64,000 nucleotides of DNA. It comes from Streptosporangium saharense. Its GTDB lineage: Bacteria > Actinomycetota > Actinomycetes > Streptosporangiales > Streptosporangiaceae. The stretch's first letter is position 1; each line of letters opens with the position of its first letter. Where the stretch lies: NCBI RefSeq assembly GCF_014203715.1, contig NZ_JACHJP010000001.1:660432-724431 (forward strand). The letters are read 5' to 3'. The position numbers and the translations under genes are program-made. Shown here piece by piece: positions 26,576 to 35,756 of the stretch. A model generated the notes under the pieces. It saw nothing but the letters and a program-made list of their open reading frames with translations. It ran no database searches and was not told the origin of the DNA.

Positions 26576-29500
26576 CAGGCGATCCTCGTGTGCATGTCCA
26601 CGGTGGTTCCCGTGGAGCCGGAAGTGACGGTGACCTGCTGCATCATGGCGCGCATGAGGGCCATGCCACGCCCCCGGTGGGTGTTGGCCTCCGGCTGGGG
26701 GGTCTTCCAGTCGCCGGTGTCGACCACGGTGAGCCGCAGGTCGTCCACGAAGGCCTCGGCGCGCAGCCGGATCGTGCCGCCCGGCGCGTTGCGGTGCCCG
26801 TGCTCGATGGCGTTGGCACACGCCTCACCTGCGGCGAGCAGTACGCCCTGCAATGTCTGTGGAGAGAGCTGACACCGGGTGAGCCAGCCACGCAGGGCAC
26901 TGCGGATCGGGGCGAGCTGGGACGACTCGGCGGGGAAGACCATCTCCAGCGGGGCGGGATGCCGGTACAGCAGCAGCGCGACGTCGTCGTCGTAACCCCC
27001 CTCGGGGGCCAGGCGTGACATGACCTGGGTGGCGAGGTCGTCGACGGCGACGTCCCGTCCCGCCTGGATCGCCTCCCCCGCCTGGTCGATGCCCACGGTC
27101 AGGGGGCGGCGACGGCGTTCGACGAGGCCGTCGGTGTACAGCAGCAGGGTGGCGCGGGCGGGGATGGCGCACCGGGCCTCGGGGCGCTCCCTGCCGGGCA
27201 GGACGGCCAGCGGGACGGAACGGCCCTCGGACAGCAGGCGGGTGGTGCCGTCGGAGTGGGCGAGGATGGCCGGTGGATGCCCGGCGCTGGAGTAGGTGAG
27301 CTGCCCGGTCTCCGGGTCGAGGACGCTGCAGAAGACGGTGCTGCACCTCGCGCCGGGAAGGCTGGCCGCGAAGTGGTCCAGGGCCATGAGCGTACGGCCG
27401 GGCCGCGCGTCCTGCAGCAGCAGGGCGCGGCAGGCACTGCGCAACTGGCCCATGACGGCCGCGGCCTCCAGCCCACGGCCCACGCAGTCGCCGACCACGA
27501 CGCCGATGCGGCCGTCGGGCAGGGCGATGGTGTCGTACCAGTCGCCGCCGACCTCCAGGGGACGGGTGGCGGGCTCGTAGCGGACGGCGAAACCGTCGGG
27601 CAGGCTTGAGGGGCCGAGGATGGCGCGCTGCAGGGCGATGGCGGTCTCGCGCTGCTGGTCGATCTGGTGGGCGCGGACCAGGCCCTGGGCGAGATGCCCG
27701 GCGAGCAGCGACAGCAGTAGCTGGTCCTCGCCGGTGAAGGGCCGGTTGTCGCCCAGGTCGATCCACAGGGCCAGCGGCCCCTGCGGGTGCTCCAGGAGGA
27801 TGCCGGCCCCGGTGCGGTCGGCGGCCGGGGTGAGCAGGGGCCGGTGGCGCAGCTCGGTGAGGACGTCACGGCGTTCCCCGGGCAGCCCGTGCCAGGTGAA
27901 CGTGTCGTCGGTGGCGGTCAGGGCCGGTTCGTCGTCGCCGCCGAAGACGGCGGCCAGCACGGACCGGGCACGCCAGAGGTTCCTCAGCTCGGTCAGCGCG
28001 CCGCCGAGCGCGTCGGCCAGGCTGGTGGCCTGGGACAGACGGGTGCTCAACGAGGCCAGGGCGCTGTCACGCTGGATGGCGTAGTGCTCGGCGGTGACGT
28101 CGCGGAAGGTGCCGACGACCACCCTGCGCCCTGTCTCCGGGTCCTGGGCCTGGTTGAAGGTGGAGTTGATCCACAGCCGGTGCCCGTCGCGGTGGGTGAC
28201 GGGCAGGGTGTAGCTGCCCTGGCCGTGGCCCAGCAGCCCCGCGAAGGCGTCGGCGGCCTGCTGGTGCGCCTCGGGATCGACGGCGGCGTCCGGCCACCAG
28301 GGATGAACCGGCGCGTACGGCAGGCCGTCGGCCCCGTAACCGAGGATGTCGGCGAAGGAGGCGTTGATCTCGATGACCGCACCGTCCTCGTCGCAGACGA
28401 AGAACGCCTCCTGCAGGGAGTCGACCAGCGCGGTGCGCCAGCGGGCGTGGTGGCCGCGCAGCCGGGCCAGCTCGACGCTCGCCCGTACGCGCGCCAGCAG
28501 CTCGGCGGCGGCGAACGGCTTGACGAGATAGTCGTCGGCACCGGCCCGCAGGCCCTCGATGGAGGCCTCCTGCCCCGCCCTCGCGGACAGCAGCAGGACG
28601 GGGACCGAGGCGGTGCGTGAGTCGGCGCGCAGCGCCGCGACCAGCTCAAGGCCGTCCATGTCGGGCATCATCACGTCGCTGACCACCAGGTCGGGAGCGG
28701 CCGTGCGGACCGCCCGCAGGGCCGCTCGCCCGTCGCCGACCGCGTCGACCAGGTACCCGGCGTCCCGCAGGATGCGGGCGAGGTACTCGCGCATGTCGGC
28801 GTTGTCGTCGGCGATCAGCACCCGCGCCGCGGCGTCGGTGACCGGGACGGGGGAGGGGGCGTCGTCAGCGTCGGAGGATTCGTCGGGCAGCCAGCGCAGC
28901 GCCTCCCGCAGGTAGGAGTCCGAAGAAAGTACGGCGGGCCCTGTGGGGGGCGCCAGCGCCTCGGCGGGCAGGTGGGCGTGCCCGAAGGGCAGGCGGATGG
29001 TGAAGGTGGTGCCCTCTCCTTCGACGCTGTCGGCGGTGATGGTGCCGCCGTGCAGGCCGACGAGCTCTCTCACCAGCGCCAGCCCGATCCCGCTCCCCTC
29101 GTTGGAGCGGGAGCGGGCGTTCTCGATGCGGTGGAAGCGCTCGAACAGCCTGGGCAGTTCCCCGGCGGGAACGCCGATGCCGGTGTCGGCGACGGTGACG
29201 ACGGCGTGACCGTCGTCCGCGCGCACCCGCACCCGGATGGAACCGTCGAAGGTGAACTTCAGCGCGTTGCTGAGCAGGTTGAGGATCACCTTCTCCCACA
29301 TGCCGTGGTCGATGTGGACCGGCTCGTCCAGCGGGGGACACTCGACGTCGAAGGACAGCCCGGCCTTCTCGACGGCGGAGCGGAACATGCTGGCCAGTTC
29401 GGCGGTGACGGCGGCGAGATCGACCGGCTGGTAGCGGGCCTGCATCCGGCCCGCCTCGATGCGGGAGAAGTCCAGCAGGGTGTTGACGAGCTTGCCGAGC

Positions 29501-30711
29501 CGCAGCCCGTTGCGGTGGATGACCTCAAGCTCCTCGCGTACCCGGGGGTCCGCCCCCGCCAGGTGGCCGCGCAGCTCCTCAAGCGGTCCCATGATCAACG
29601 TGAGGGGCGTGCGGAACTCGTGGCTGATGTTGGAGAAGAACGTGGTCTTCGCCCGGTCCAGCTCGGCCAGTTCCTCGGCCCGCCGCTGCTGGGCCTGGTA
29701 GTTGCGGGCGCTGGCGACCCCGGCCGCGATGTGCCCGGCGACCAGCTCGGCGAACCCGCGGTAGCCGTCGTCCAGCGGCCGGTACCGGTTCAGCGCGGCC
29801 ACCAGGAACCCGTACGGCCCGCTGCCCTGCCGCAGCAGCGGCAGCACCAGGGCCTGCGTGGGCGGCTGTGGCCAGTCCCCGGCGGGCAGGTCCGTGAACG
29901 GCGCCCCCCGAAGGTCGACCAGCGCCGACCTCCCCTGCGCCAGCTCGGTGACCGGCCAGACTCCGTCCGCGTCGTCGGCGGACAGGATCGCCGGGGCGGC
30001 GGGGTGCCCGGGAGCGACGCCTGTCGCGTTCGCCAGCCGTACGGTGCCGTCGTCCTGGAACAGGTAGGTCAGCGTGAACGGGAGGTCCCGCAGGTTGCGG
30101 CCGAGCTGCCTGCCGGTGAAGGTGAGCATCTCCTGCTCGGTGCGCACCACGCTGAAGTCGGAGCCGAGGTCCCGCAGCGTCGCCATCCGCCGTTCGCCGA
30201 CGACCCGCTCGGTGTCCTCGCTGACCACGCACAGCATGCCGACCACGGTGCCGTCGTCGTCACGCAGGGGGCTGTAGGAGAAGGTGTGGTAGGTCTCCTC
30301 GGGGTATCCGGAGCGCTCAAGGAACAGCAGCAGCCCCTCGTCCCAGGTCGCCCTGCCCGTGGTGAGCACGGTGTCGATCCTGGAACTCGCATCGTCCCAG
30401 ACCTCCGCCCACACCTCGCTCGCCGGACGGCCGAGGGCCCACGGATACTTGCGGCCCAGCGTGTCGCGCCGGTAGGCGGCGTTGCAGAAGAACGTCAGCT
30501 CGGGGCCCCAGGCCATCCACATCGGGAACCGGGACGACAGCAGGATGCTCACCGCCGTCCGCAGGCTCTGCGGCCAGCCGCCCGGAGGCCCGAGCGGGGT
30601 CGCCTCCCAGTCCACCAGGGCGAGATCGCCGCCGACCTCGTCGTCCACGACGAACACGTCGGCCCCCGTCGTCGCCGACGGCCCGTGCCCAGCGTCTTCA
30701 GAACGCGTCAA
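26575..30711 (-). CDS. giant hybrid: histidine kinase + receiver + PP2C phosphatase + RsbW-like kinase
   Basis: 1378 residues. Domains in order: PAS-like (about 25-165), GAF (170-335), HisKA with His in [13 protein letters not shown] near 364, HATPase_c (N-box NLLSNALKF about 479; [14 protein letters not shown] about 542), receiver (635-755, [12 protein letters not shown]sp about 679, YLVKPF), PAS (775-880), GAF (895-1040), SpoIIE/PP2C (1045-1250, [35 protein letters not shown]), and a C-terminal RsbW-type kinase (1255-1375, [23 protein letters not shown]). It puts phosphorelay and partner-switch activities in one cytosolic chain. Coupled by a 1-nt overlap to the STAS gene. Some actinobacterial osmotic/stress regulators combine several of these parts; a fusion this complete seems rare. 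Confidence 0.92.
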   Translation of the reverse strand: MTRSEDAGHGPSATTGADVFVVDDEVGGDLALVDWEATPLGPPGGWPQSLRTAVSILLSSRFPMWMAWGPELTFFCNAAYRRDTLGRKYPWALGRPASEVWAEVWDDASSRIDTVLTTGRATWDEGLLLFLERSGYPEETYHTFSYSPLRDDDGTVVGMLCVVSEDTERVVGERRMATLRDLGSDFSVVRTEQEMLTFTGRQLGRNLRDLPFTLTYLFQDDGTVRLANATGVAPGHPAAPAILSADDADGVWPVTELAQGRSALVDLRGAPFTDLPAGDWPQPPTQALVLPLLRQGSGPYGFLVAALNRYRPLDDGYRGFAELVAGHIAAGVASARNYQAQQRRAEELAELDRAKTTFFSNISHEFRTPLTLIMGPLEELRGHLAGADPRVREELEVIHRNGLRLGKLVNTLLDFSRIEAGRMQARYQPVDLAAVTAELASMFRSAVEKAGLSFDVECPPLDEPVHIDHGMWEKVILNLLSNALKFTFDGSIRVRVRADDGHAVVTVADTGIGVPAGELPRLFERFHRIENARSRSNEGSGIGLALVRELVGLHGGTITADSVEGEGTTFTIRLPFGHAHLPAEALAPPTGPAVLSSDSYLREALRWLPDESSDADDAPSPVPVTDAAARVLIADDNADMREYLARILRDAGYLVDAVGDGRAALRAVRTAAPDLVVSDVMMPDMDGLELVAALRADSRTASVPVLLLSARAGQEASIEGLRAGADDYLVKPFAAAELLARVRASVELARLRGHHARWRTALVDSLQEAFFVCDEDGAVIEINASFADILGYGADGLPYAPVHPWWPDAAVDPEAHQQAADAFAGLLGHGQGSYTLPVTHRDGHRLWINSTFNQAQDPETGRRVVVGTFRDVTAEHYAIQRDSALASLSTRLSQATSLADALGGALTELRNLWRARSVLAAVFGGDDEPALTATDDTFTWHGLPGERRDVLTELRHRPLLTPAADRTGAGILLEHPQGPLALWIDLGDNRPFTGEDQLLLSLLAGHLAQGLVRAHQIDQQRETAIALQRAILGPSSLPDGFAVRYEPATRPLEVGGDWYDTIALPDGRIGVVVGDCVGRGLEAAAVMGQLRSACRALLLQDARPGRTLMALDHFAASLPGARCSTVFCSVLDPETGQLTYSSAGHPPAILAHSDGTTRLLSEGRSVPLAVLPGRERPEARCAIPARATLLLYTDGLVERRRRPLTVGIDQAGEAIQAGRDVAVDDLATQVMSRLAPEGGYDDDVALLLYRHPAPLEMVFPAESSQLAPIRSALRGWLTRCQLSPQTLQGVLLAAGEACANAIEHGHRNAPGGTIRLRAEAFVDDLRLTVVDTGDWKTPQPEANTHRGRGMALMRAMMQQVTVTSGSTGTTVDMHTRIA

Positions 30712-30827
30712 CGAACGCCCTTTCGCCTACCTGACCGGATTCCGAAGTCGCCACCCGCGCCGGTCACGTCTCACATCGCCTCCTCTTGCCACAGGAGAGG
30801 AGAAAACACCGGCATTTTCTTGATCAT

Positions 30828-32423
30828 TTAGCTGTTTTCCTCCCCGGCGGGCTCGGCCGGCTCAGGGGGGTCGGCGGGCAGGGTGAAGACGAAACGGGTG
30901 CCGGGCTCCGCGTCGCCGGAGTCCAGGGCGATGGACCCGCCGTGGAACTCGACGATCTTCTTGCACAGGGCCAGGCCGATGCCGTTGCCCGGGTAGTCCT
31001 GCCGGGTGTGCAGTCGCTGGAAGATGACGAAGATCCGGTCGGCGAACTCGGGGGCGATGCCGATGCCGTTGTCGCCGAAGGTGAAGCGCCACATCCCGTC
31101 GTCCCGCTGGACGGCCAGGTGGACGCGGCAGGGCCGGTCCGGGGAGCGGAACTTGATCGCGTTGCCCAGCAGGTTGTGCAGCAGCATGCCCAGCTGGGTG
31201 CGGTCCCCGGTGACGGTCGGCAGCGGGTCGCAGGTGACGTCGGCGTCGGACTCGGTGATCGCCAGGCTCAGCGTCTTCGCGGTCTCGGCGAACAGGGCCT
31301 GCAGATCGACGGGGGCGTGCTGGTTGTGCAGACGGCCGACCCGGGAGAAGTCCAGCAGGTCGTTGATCAGGGTCTGCATCCGCAGGGCGCCGTCAACGGC
31401 GAACTCGATGTACTTGCGGGCCCTGTCGTCGAGCCGGTCGCTGTAGTTGCGCTCCAGCAACTGGCAGAAGGCCGTCACCTTGCGCAACGGCTCCTGCAGG
31501 TCGTGGGAGGCCACGTAGGCGAACTGCTCAAGCTCGGTGTTCGAGCGGCGCAGATCCGCGGTCTGCTCGTCCAGTACGGCGCGCACCTCCTCCGACCTGG
31601 CCAGATCGTCGGCCATCCGGCGGCGCATCGCCTCCACGTCCTGGCCGAGCGCGCGCATGTCGGCCGGTCCGCTGCTCAGGATGGGGTGGGAGAAATCACC
31701 TTCGGCGACGCTGCGCGCGTCGGCCGCCAGCCGTTCCAGCGGGGTGGTCACCGCCCGGCGCAGCGCCGCGGAGACGACGACGGCGAGCGCCAGGATCAGC
31801 AGGGAGATCGCACTGAAGATCCCGTTGCGCAGCGAACGCATCGCGATCAGGTCCGCGCGGCTCTCGTCACGGGCGGCCTGCAGATGCCGCTGCTGTACGG
31901 CCAGCGCCTGCCGTACACCGTCGAAGGCGACCTTGCCCTCCTCGGAGCGCTCGCGCGCCACCGCGACCGGCTGGTTCGCGGGCGCGGCGGCGACCACCGA
32001 GGCGAACCGCTCCTGCCACGTACGGCTGCGCTCCCGCACCACGCGCAGGTCCTCCCGGGTGGTCGGGTCGTCGACCAGGGCCAGCAACTGCCGGTCGGAC
32101 TCCCGCTGCTGGGTCAGGCCCTGCTGGTAGGGCTGCAGGAACACCGGATCCCCGGAGATGCCGTACCCTCGGATGCCGGTCTCCTGGTTGAGCAGCGCCG
32201 CCTCAAGACGGACGGCGGCGATCAGCGCGGGGGAGCTGCGGTCGACCAGGCGGTTGCTGATCGTGGTCATCCGGTTCAGCACCACCGCCCCCAGCACGGA
32301 GAGCGACATCAGCACGATCAGCGCCACGCTCACCCCGGCGCGCAGCCACTGTCGGGTCGTCCACCGCGACCTCCAGGTCGCTGGTGGCGGTACCGGCCTG
32401 GCGGACCTGGCACTGGCGCTCAC
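30828..32423 (-). CDS. CHASE3-domain sensor histidine kinase
   Basis: 531 residues from the GTG at 32423, preceded by AAGGAG; the open frame extends upstream but is not needed. Domains: TM1 (about 25-45), CHASE3 extracytoplasmic sensor (50-185, ETGIRGYGISGDPVFLQPYQQGL), TM2, HAMP (about 210-265), HisKA with His in VASHDLQEPLRKV near 305, HATPase_c with NLLGNAIKF and GNGIGLALCKKIVE. This layout is shared with phytochrome-like kinases that signal through Rcp1-type receivers, one of which is encoded divergently next door. The giant hybrid follows 116 bp downstream on the same strand. Confidence 0.94.
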   Translation of the reverse strand: MSASARSARPVPPPATWRSRWTTRQWLRAGVSVALIVLMSLSVLGAVVLNRMTTISNRLVDRSSPALIAAVRLEAALLNQETGIRGYGISGDPVFLQPYQQGLTQQRESDRQLLALVDDPTTREDLRVVRERSRTWQERFASVVAAAPANQPVAVARERSEEGKVAFDGVRQALAVQQRHLQAARDESRADLIAMRSLRNGIFSAISLLILALAVVVSAALRRAVTTPLERLAADARSVAEGDFSHPILSSGPADMRALGQDVEAMRRRMADDLARSEEVRAVLDEQTADLRRSNTELEQFAYVASHDLQEPLRKVTAFCQLLERNYSDRLDDRARKYIEFAVDGALRMQTLINDLLDFSRVGRLHNQHAPVDLQALFAETAKTLSLAITESDADVTCDPLPTVTGDRTQLGMLLHNLLGNAIKFRSPDRPCRVHLAVQRDDGMWRFTFGDNGIGIAPEFADRIFVIFQRLHTRQDYPGNGIGLALCKKIVEFHGGSIALDSGDAEPGTRFVFTLPADPPEPAEPAGEENS

Positions 32424-32521
32424 GTGCTGCTCCTTCGGGGAAAGGGCTCCGAGGGCCACCGGCCGCGGAGGGCGGCCGATCCGCCCGGCTGGGACGGCGC
32501 GTCGCATACTACCCCCCGTGT

Positions 32522-32537
32522 GACAACACATGTTGTC
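32522..32537. promoter_or_regulatory. palindrome between divergent kinase and response-regulator genes
   Basis: Perfect 7-bp arms GACAACA/TGTTGTC separated by CA, 31 bp upstream of the response regulator start and about 100 bp from the CHASE3 kinase start. Its central position suits an operator that coordinates both transcripts. Confidence 0.55.
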
Positions 32538-32567
32538 GGGTGGGGTGGGGGTGCGTAGGGTAGGGGC

Positions 32568-33377
32568 ATGGCGCGGAACGACTTTGTGACCAGCCTCACC
32601 GAACAGCAACTCGACGAGCTGGCGGAGACGGCCATCGCCGGTCTGACCGACGATCTGGTCGCACGGGTCTTCTCCGCGCTGCCGACCGGTTCCGACCACC
32701 TGGCGGGCCCGCATCCGGCTCCTCCCCTCAACCGGCTGCGGATCCTGGCGCACCTCAACCGCGCGATCGAACGCCGAGCCCGGAGTGAGGCGGCCCACGC
32801 CGCCCAGGCCGGAGCAGGCTACCCGCAGTTGGGCGAGGCCTGGTACATCACCCGGCAGGGGGCCCGCCGCCGCTGGCCGGGACTGGTCTTCACCGCACAA
32901 CCCTCTACGCGGCCCCTTCCCGGCGGCCATGACAGGAACTCCGGCGTGAACAACGACCCTCGCACCTACGACGTCCTCCTGGTCGAGGACGACGAGGCCG
33001 ATGCCATGCTCATCGAAGCCGCTCTGCACGAGCACGGCATGGCCCGCGACATCCACCATGTCCACGACGGACTGGCCGCCCTGCAGCACCTGCGTGACCC
33101 CGGCTCCCCGCGGCCCGACCTGATCGTGCTGGACCTGAACATGCCGCGGATGAACGGCCGTGAGCTGCTGGCCGTACTCAAGGGCGACGAGCAGTTGCTG
33201 AGCATTCCCATCGTGGTGCTGACCACCTCCTCGGCCCCGGACGACATCAAGGCGGCCTACCACCAGCACGCGAACGCCTACGTCACCAAGCCCATCAACC
33301 TCGACGACTTCGTCCAGGCCGTCCACAGCATCGACACCTTCTTCCTGGACACCGCCGTCCCCCCGCGCCGCCCCTGA
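32568..33377 (+). CDS. Rcp1-like single-receiver response regulator, with N-terminal extension
   Basis: The 269-residue frame ends in a CheY/Rcp1-type receiver: DVLLVEDDEADAMLIEAAL, phospho-Asp in LIVLDLNMPRMNG, TTSSAPDD, and Lys in AYVTKPINLDDF. No output domain follows. Residues 1-125 (MARNDFVTSLTEQQLDELAETAIAG...) are helical and unrecognised. An internal GTG at 32946 has its own AGGAA Shine-Dalgarno and would give a 143-residue protein of normal Rcp1 length. Either the upstream part is a fused small protein or there are two starts. Likely phosphorylated by the divergent CHASE3 kinase. Confidence 0.88.
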   Translation: MARNDFVTSLTEQQLDELAETAIAGLTDDLVARVFSALPTGSDHLAGPHPAPPLNRLRILAHLNRAIERRARSEAAHAAQAGAGYPQLGEAWYITRQGARRRWPGLVFTAQPSTRPLPGGHDRNSGVNNDPRTYDVLLVEDDEADAMLIEAALHEHGMARDIHHVHDGLAALQHLRDPGSPRPDLIVLDLNMPRMNGRELLAVLKGDEQLLSIPIVVLTTSSAPDDIKAAYHQHANAYVTKPINLDDFVQAVHSIDTFFLDTAVPPRRP

Positions 33378-33461
33378 TCTCAAAGATCACGGCACATATC
33401 GGTCATCCGTGGGCAGAAGCCGGTTCGACCAGTAGGCACCACACAAGACAGGTGAACACCG

Positions 33462-35258
33462 ATGTCGACGAACGGCACCGAGGACAGGCGGTGCGAGGCG
33501 CTCGGCCAGACCGGACTGTCGGCCCGGGCTGACGTGAACATGGAACGCTTCGCCGGTCTGGTGGCCAGGACGCTGCGAGCACCGGTGGCGCTGGTGTCCC
33601 TGGTCGAGCACGACCGTCAGGTCTTCCCCGGCGCGGTCGGGCTGACCGGGCCGTGGGCCGAGCACCGGCAGAGCCCCGTGACGCACTCGCTGTGCCGGCA
33701 CGTCGTGGCGGACGGCAAGCCGCTGGTCCTGGCGGACGCCCGCCTCGACGACCGGGTGAGCGCCACCCCCGCCGTCGCCGAACTGGGGGTGGTCGCCTAC
33801 GCCGGGATGCCGCTGACCGACGGGGACGGCCATGTGCTGGGGTCGCTGTGCGCGATCGACACCACCCCCCGCCGGTGGAGCAGGGCGGAGCTGACCGACC
33901 TGGCCGACCTGGCCGCGGCCTGTTCGAGCGAGCTGCGGCTGCGCCTGGCCTCCCGCGCCGCCGAGGACGCCAGGGCCGCGGCGGAGGCGGCGCGGGCGAC
34001 CGCCCAGGCCAACGCCGCGCTGCTGCTGCGCGCCTCCCAGGAGATGGCCGACGCCGCCAGCGTGCAGGACGTGCGGCAGCGGCTGCGCCACCTGGTGACC
34101 GGAACCCTGACCCCGCACTACGTCGGCCTGAGCCTGCTGCGCGACGGCCGGTTGATCCGGGTGCCCGACCCCGACGCCCCATACGAGATCGAGGAGGCCT
34201 ACGGCCACTACGACATCGAGGCGCCCTACCCCTCGGCGCGGGCGCTGCGCGACCGCCGGATGATCGCCATCCCCGACAGGGAGGTCCTGGCCGCCGAGTA
34301 CAGCGCCGAGGCCGTTGCCGCCTTCGACTCCCTGGGCCTGGCCTCCGCGGTGTGCCTGCCGCTGGTCGCCAGCCGGGGCCCGGTCGGCGTGCTCATGGTC
34401 GGCTGGGACCGGCACCACCAGCCCGACCTGGTGGAACAGGCGACGCTGAACGCGCTGGCCAGCTACACCGCGCACACCATGGCCAGGGCGCTGTTCCTCG
34501 GCGAGCGCATCACCGTGGCCCGCCAGCTGCAGAGCGCCATGCTGACCGACCTGCCCGCCACCCCCGGCCTGGACAGCGCCGCCCTCTACCGGCCCGCCGC
34601 GACCGACGACATGGTCGGCGGCGACTGGTACGACAGCTTTCCGCTGCCCGCCGTCCCCGACCGGCCCGGGGAGTCCTCCCTGGCGATCACCGTGGGCGAC
34701 ATCACCGGCCACGACATCCGGGCCGCCGCCCTGATGGGACAGGTGCGCAGCATGCTCCGCCAGGCCGTACTCGATCATCCCGCGCTCGGGCCGGCCGCCG
34801 CGCTGACCGCCCTCGAACACGCCTGCCTGAGCCTGCGGCTGCCCGCGACCGGCAGCATCCTGCACGCCCGTCTCGCCCACGGCGACTCCGGCTGGGCGCT
34901 GACCTGGTCGAACGCCGGTCACCCGCCTCCGCTGCTGCTCCTGCCCGACCGGCGCACCCTCCGGCTCGACCAGCACGACGTGCTGTTCTACCCGGGGCTT
35001 GGGCATCCGCCGCGCACCGACCACCGCATGGACCTGGCGCCGGGCTCGACGCTGCTGCTGTACACCGACGGCCTCGTGGACCGTCCCGGCCGTGACGTCG
35101 AGCGGGCCATCGGGACCACCCGTGAGCTGCTGGCCACCCACGGTGACCGGCCGCTGTCCGAGCTGCTGGAGACCCTGGCCGACGAACTGGCCGGGCCGAA
35201 GGCCGACGACGACATCGCCCTGCTCGCCGTACGCGTCCCACCCTCTCCGCATGACTGA
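33462..35258 (+). CDS. GAF-GAF-SpoIIE (PP2C) phosphatase
   Basis: 598 residues. GAF 1 about 28-165 (PVTHSLCRHVVADGKPLVLADARLDDRV), an Ala-rich coiled-coil linker at 165-190, GAF 2 about 190-345, then an RsbU/SpoIIE-type PP2C domain about 355-595 with metal-binding GGDWYDSF near 385, GDITGHDIRAAALMGQ, and a C-terminal DDDIALLAV. The expected role is dephosphorylating a STAS antagonist in response to a GAF ligand. The downstream STAS gene (87 bp) is its natural substrate. Confidence 0.94.
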   Translation: MSTNGTEDRRCEALGQTGLSARADVNMERFAGLVARTLRAPVALVSLVEHDRQVFPGAVGLTGPWAEHRQSPVTHSLCRHVVADGKPLVLADARLDDRVSATPAVAELGVVAYAGMPLTDGDGHVLGSLCAIDTTPRRWSRAELTDLADLAAACSSELRLRLASRAAEDARAAAEAARATAQANAALLLRASQEMADAASVQDVRQRLRHLVTGTLTPHYVGLSLLRDGRLIRVPDPDAPYEIEEAYGHYDIEAPYPSARALRDRRMIAIPDREVLAAEYSAEAVAAFDSLGLASAVCLPLVASRGPVGVLMVGWDRHHQPDLVEQATLNALASYTAHTMARALFLGERITVARQLQSAMLTDLPATPGLDSAALYRPAATDDMVGGDWYDSFPLPAVPDRPGESSLAITVGDITGHDIRAAALMGQVRSMLRQAVLDHPALGPAAALTALEHACLSLRLPATGSILHARLAHGDSGWALTWSNAGHPPPLLLLPDRRTLRLDQHDVLFYPGLGHPPRTDHRMDLAPGSTLLLYTDGLVDRPGRDVERAIGTTRELLATHGDRPLSELLETLADELAGPKADDDIALLAVRVPPSPHD

Positions 35259-35345
35259 CGTGCGGCGCACGGGACGCCCGGACGTGCCTTACCGTGGTCA
35301 CAGAGCCGTGTACCGGCCTGTGGCGCCTGCCAGTGGAAGGAAGTC

Positions 35346-35756
35346 ATGTCGCACCACGCCGAGCGGAACGAACAGACGGGGCAGGCGCAACGGACTTTCA
35401 CCGTGGAGACCGGCGAGGGCGGCACCCCGACGGTCGTGCACGTGCGGGGCGCGCTGGACTACGACACCGCCCCCGTGCTGGGCGCCGTGATCGACGGGCT
35501 GTGGGAGGGCCTGGACGGCGGTCACCTGGTGCTGGACCTGGAGGAGATGACCTTCTGCGACTCGGTCGGCCTGAGCCGCCTCATCACCACCTTCACCGAT
35601 TCCCAGCGGCGGGGTGTGACGCTGCTGCTGGCCGCCCCGAAGCCCTTCCTGCGGCACGTCATGGAGCTGACCGGCCTGTCCCGGATCCTGCCGGTCCGTG
35701 ACACTCTTGACCAGGCGCTGGCCGAGGCCCGGGAGCACCACGCGCCCTCCCGGTAG
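35346..35756 (+). CDS. STAS-domain anti-sigma factor antagonist
   Basis: 136 residues. STAS domain at about 18-120: TVVHVRGALDYDTAPVLGAVIDGL and LVLDLEEMTFCDSVGLSRLITTF. The phosphorylatable Ser is in CDSVG, with Val in place of the more usual Ala of DSAG. N-terminal 15 residues are hydrophilic. It follows the GAF-GAF-PP2C phosphatase and is the second antagonist of the island. No RsbW gene stands beside it, so its kinase may be the C-terminal domain of the 1378-residue protein. Confidence 0.93.
   Translation: MSHHAERNEQTGQAQRTFTVETGEGGTPTVVHVRGALDYDTAPVLGAVIDGLWEGLDGGHLVLDLEEMTFCDSVGLSRLITTFTDSQRRGVTLLLAAPKPFLRHVMELTGLSRILPVRDTLDQALAEAREHHAPSR

Noticed and set aside
28972..30831. 619-codon open frame on the plus strand, opposite the giant hybrid kinase
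   Set aside because: Antisense shadow of high-GC codon bias; translation is low-complexity without domains, while the minus strand has unbroken domain motifs.
33375..33389. terminator after the receiver gene (TGATCT-CAA-AGATCA)
   Set aside because: Stem is only 6 bp and AT-containing, overlapping the stop codon; too weak to list as a terminator.
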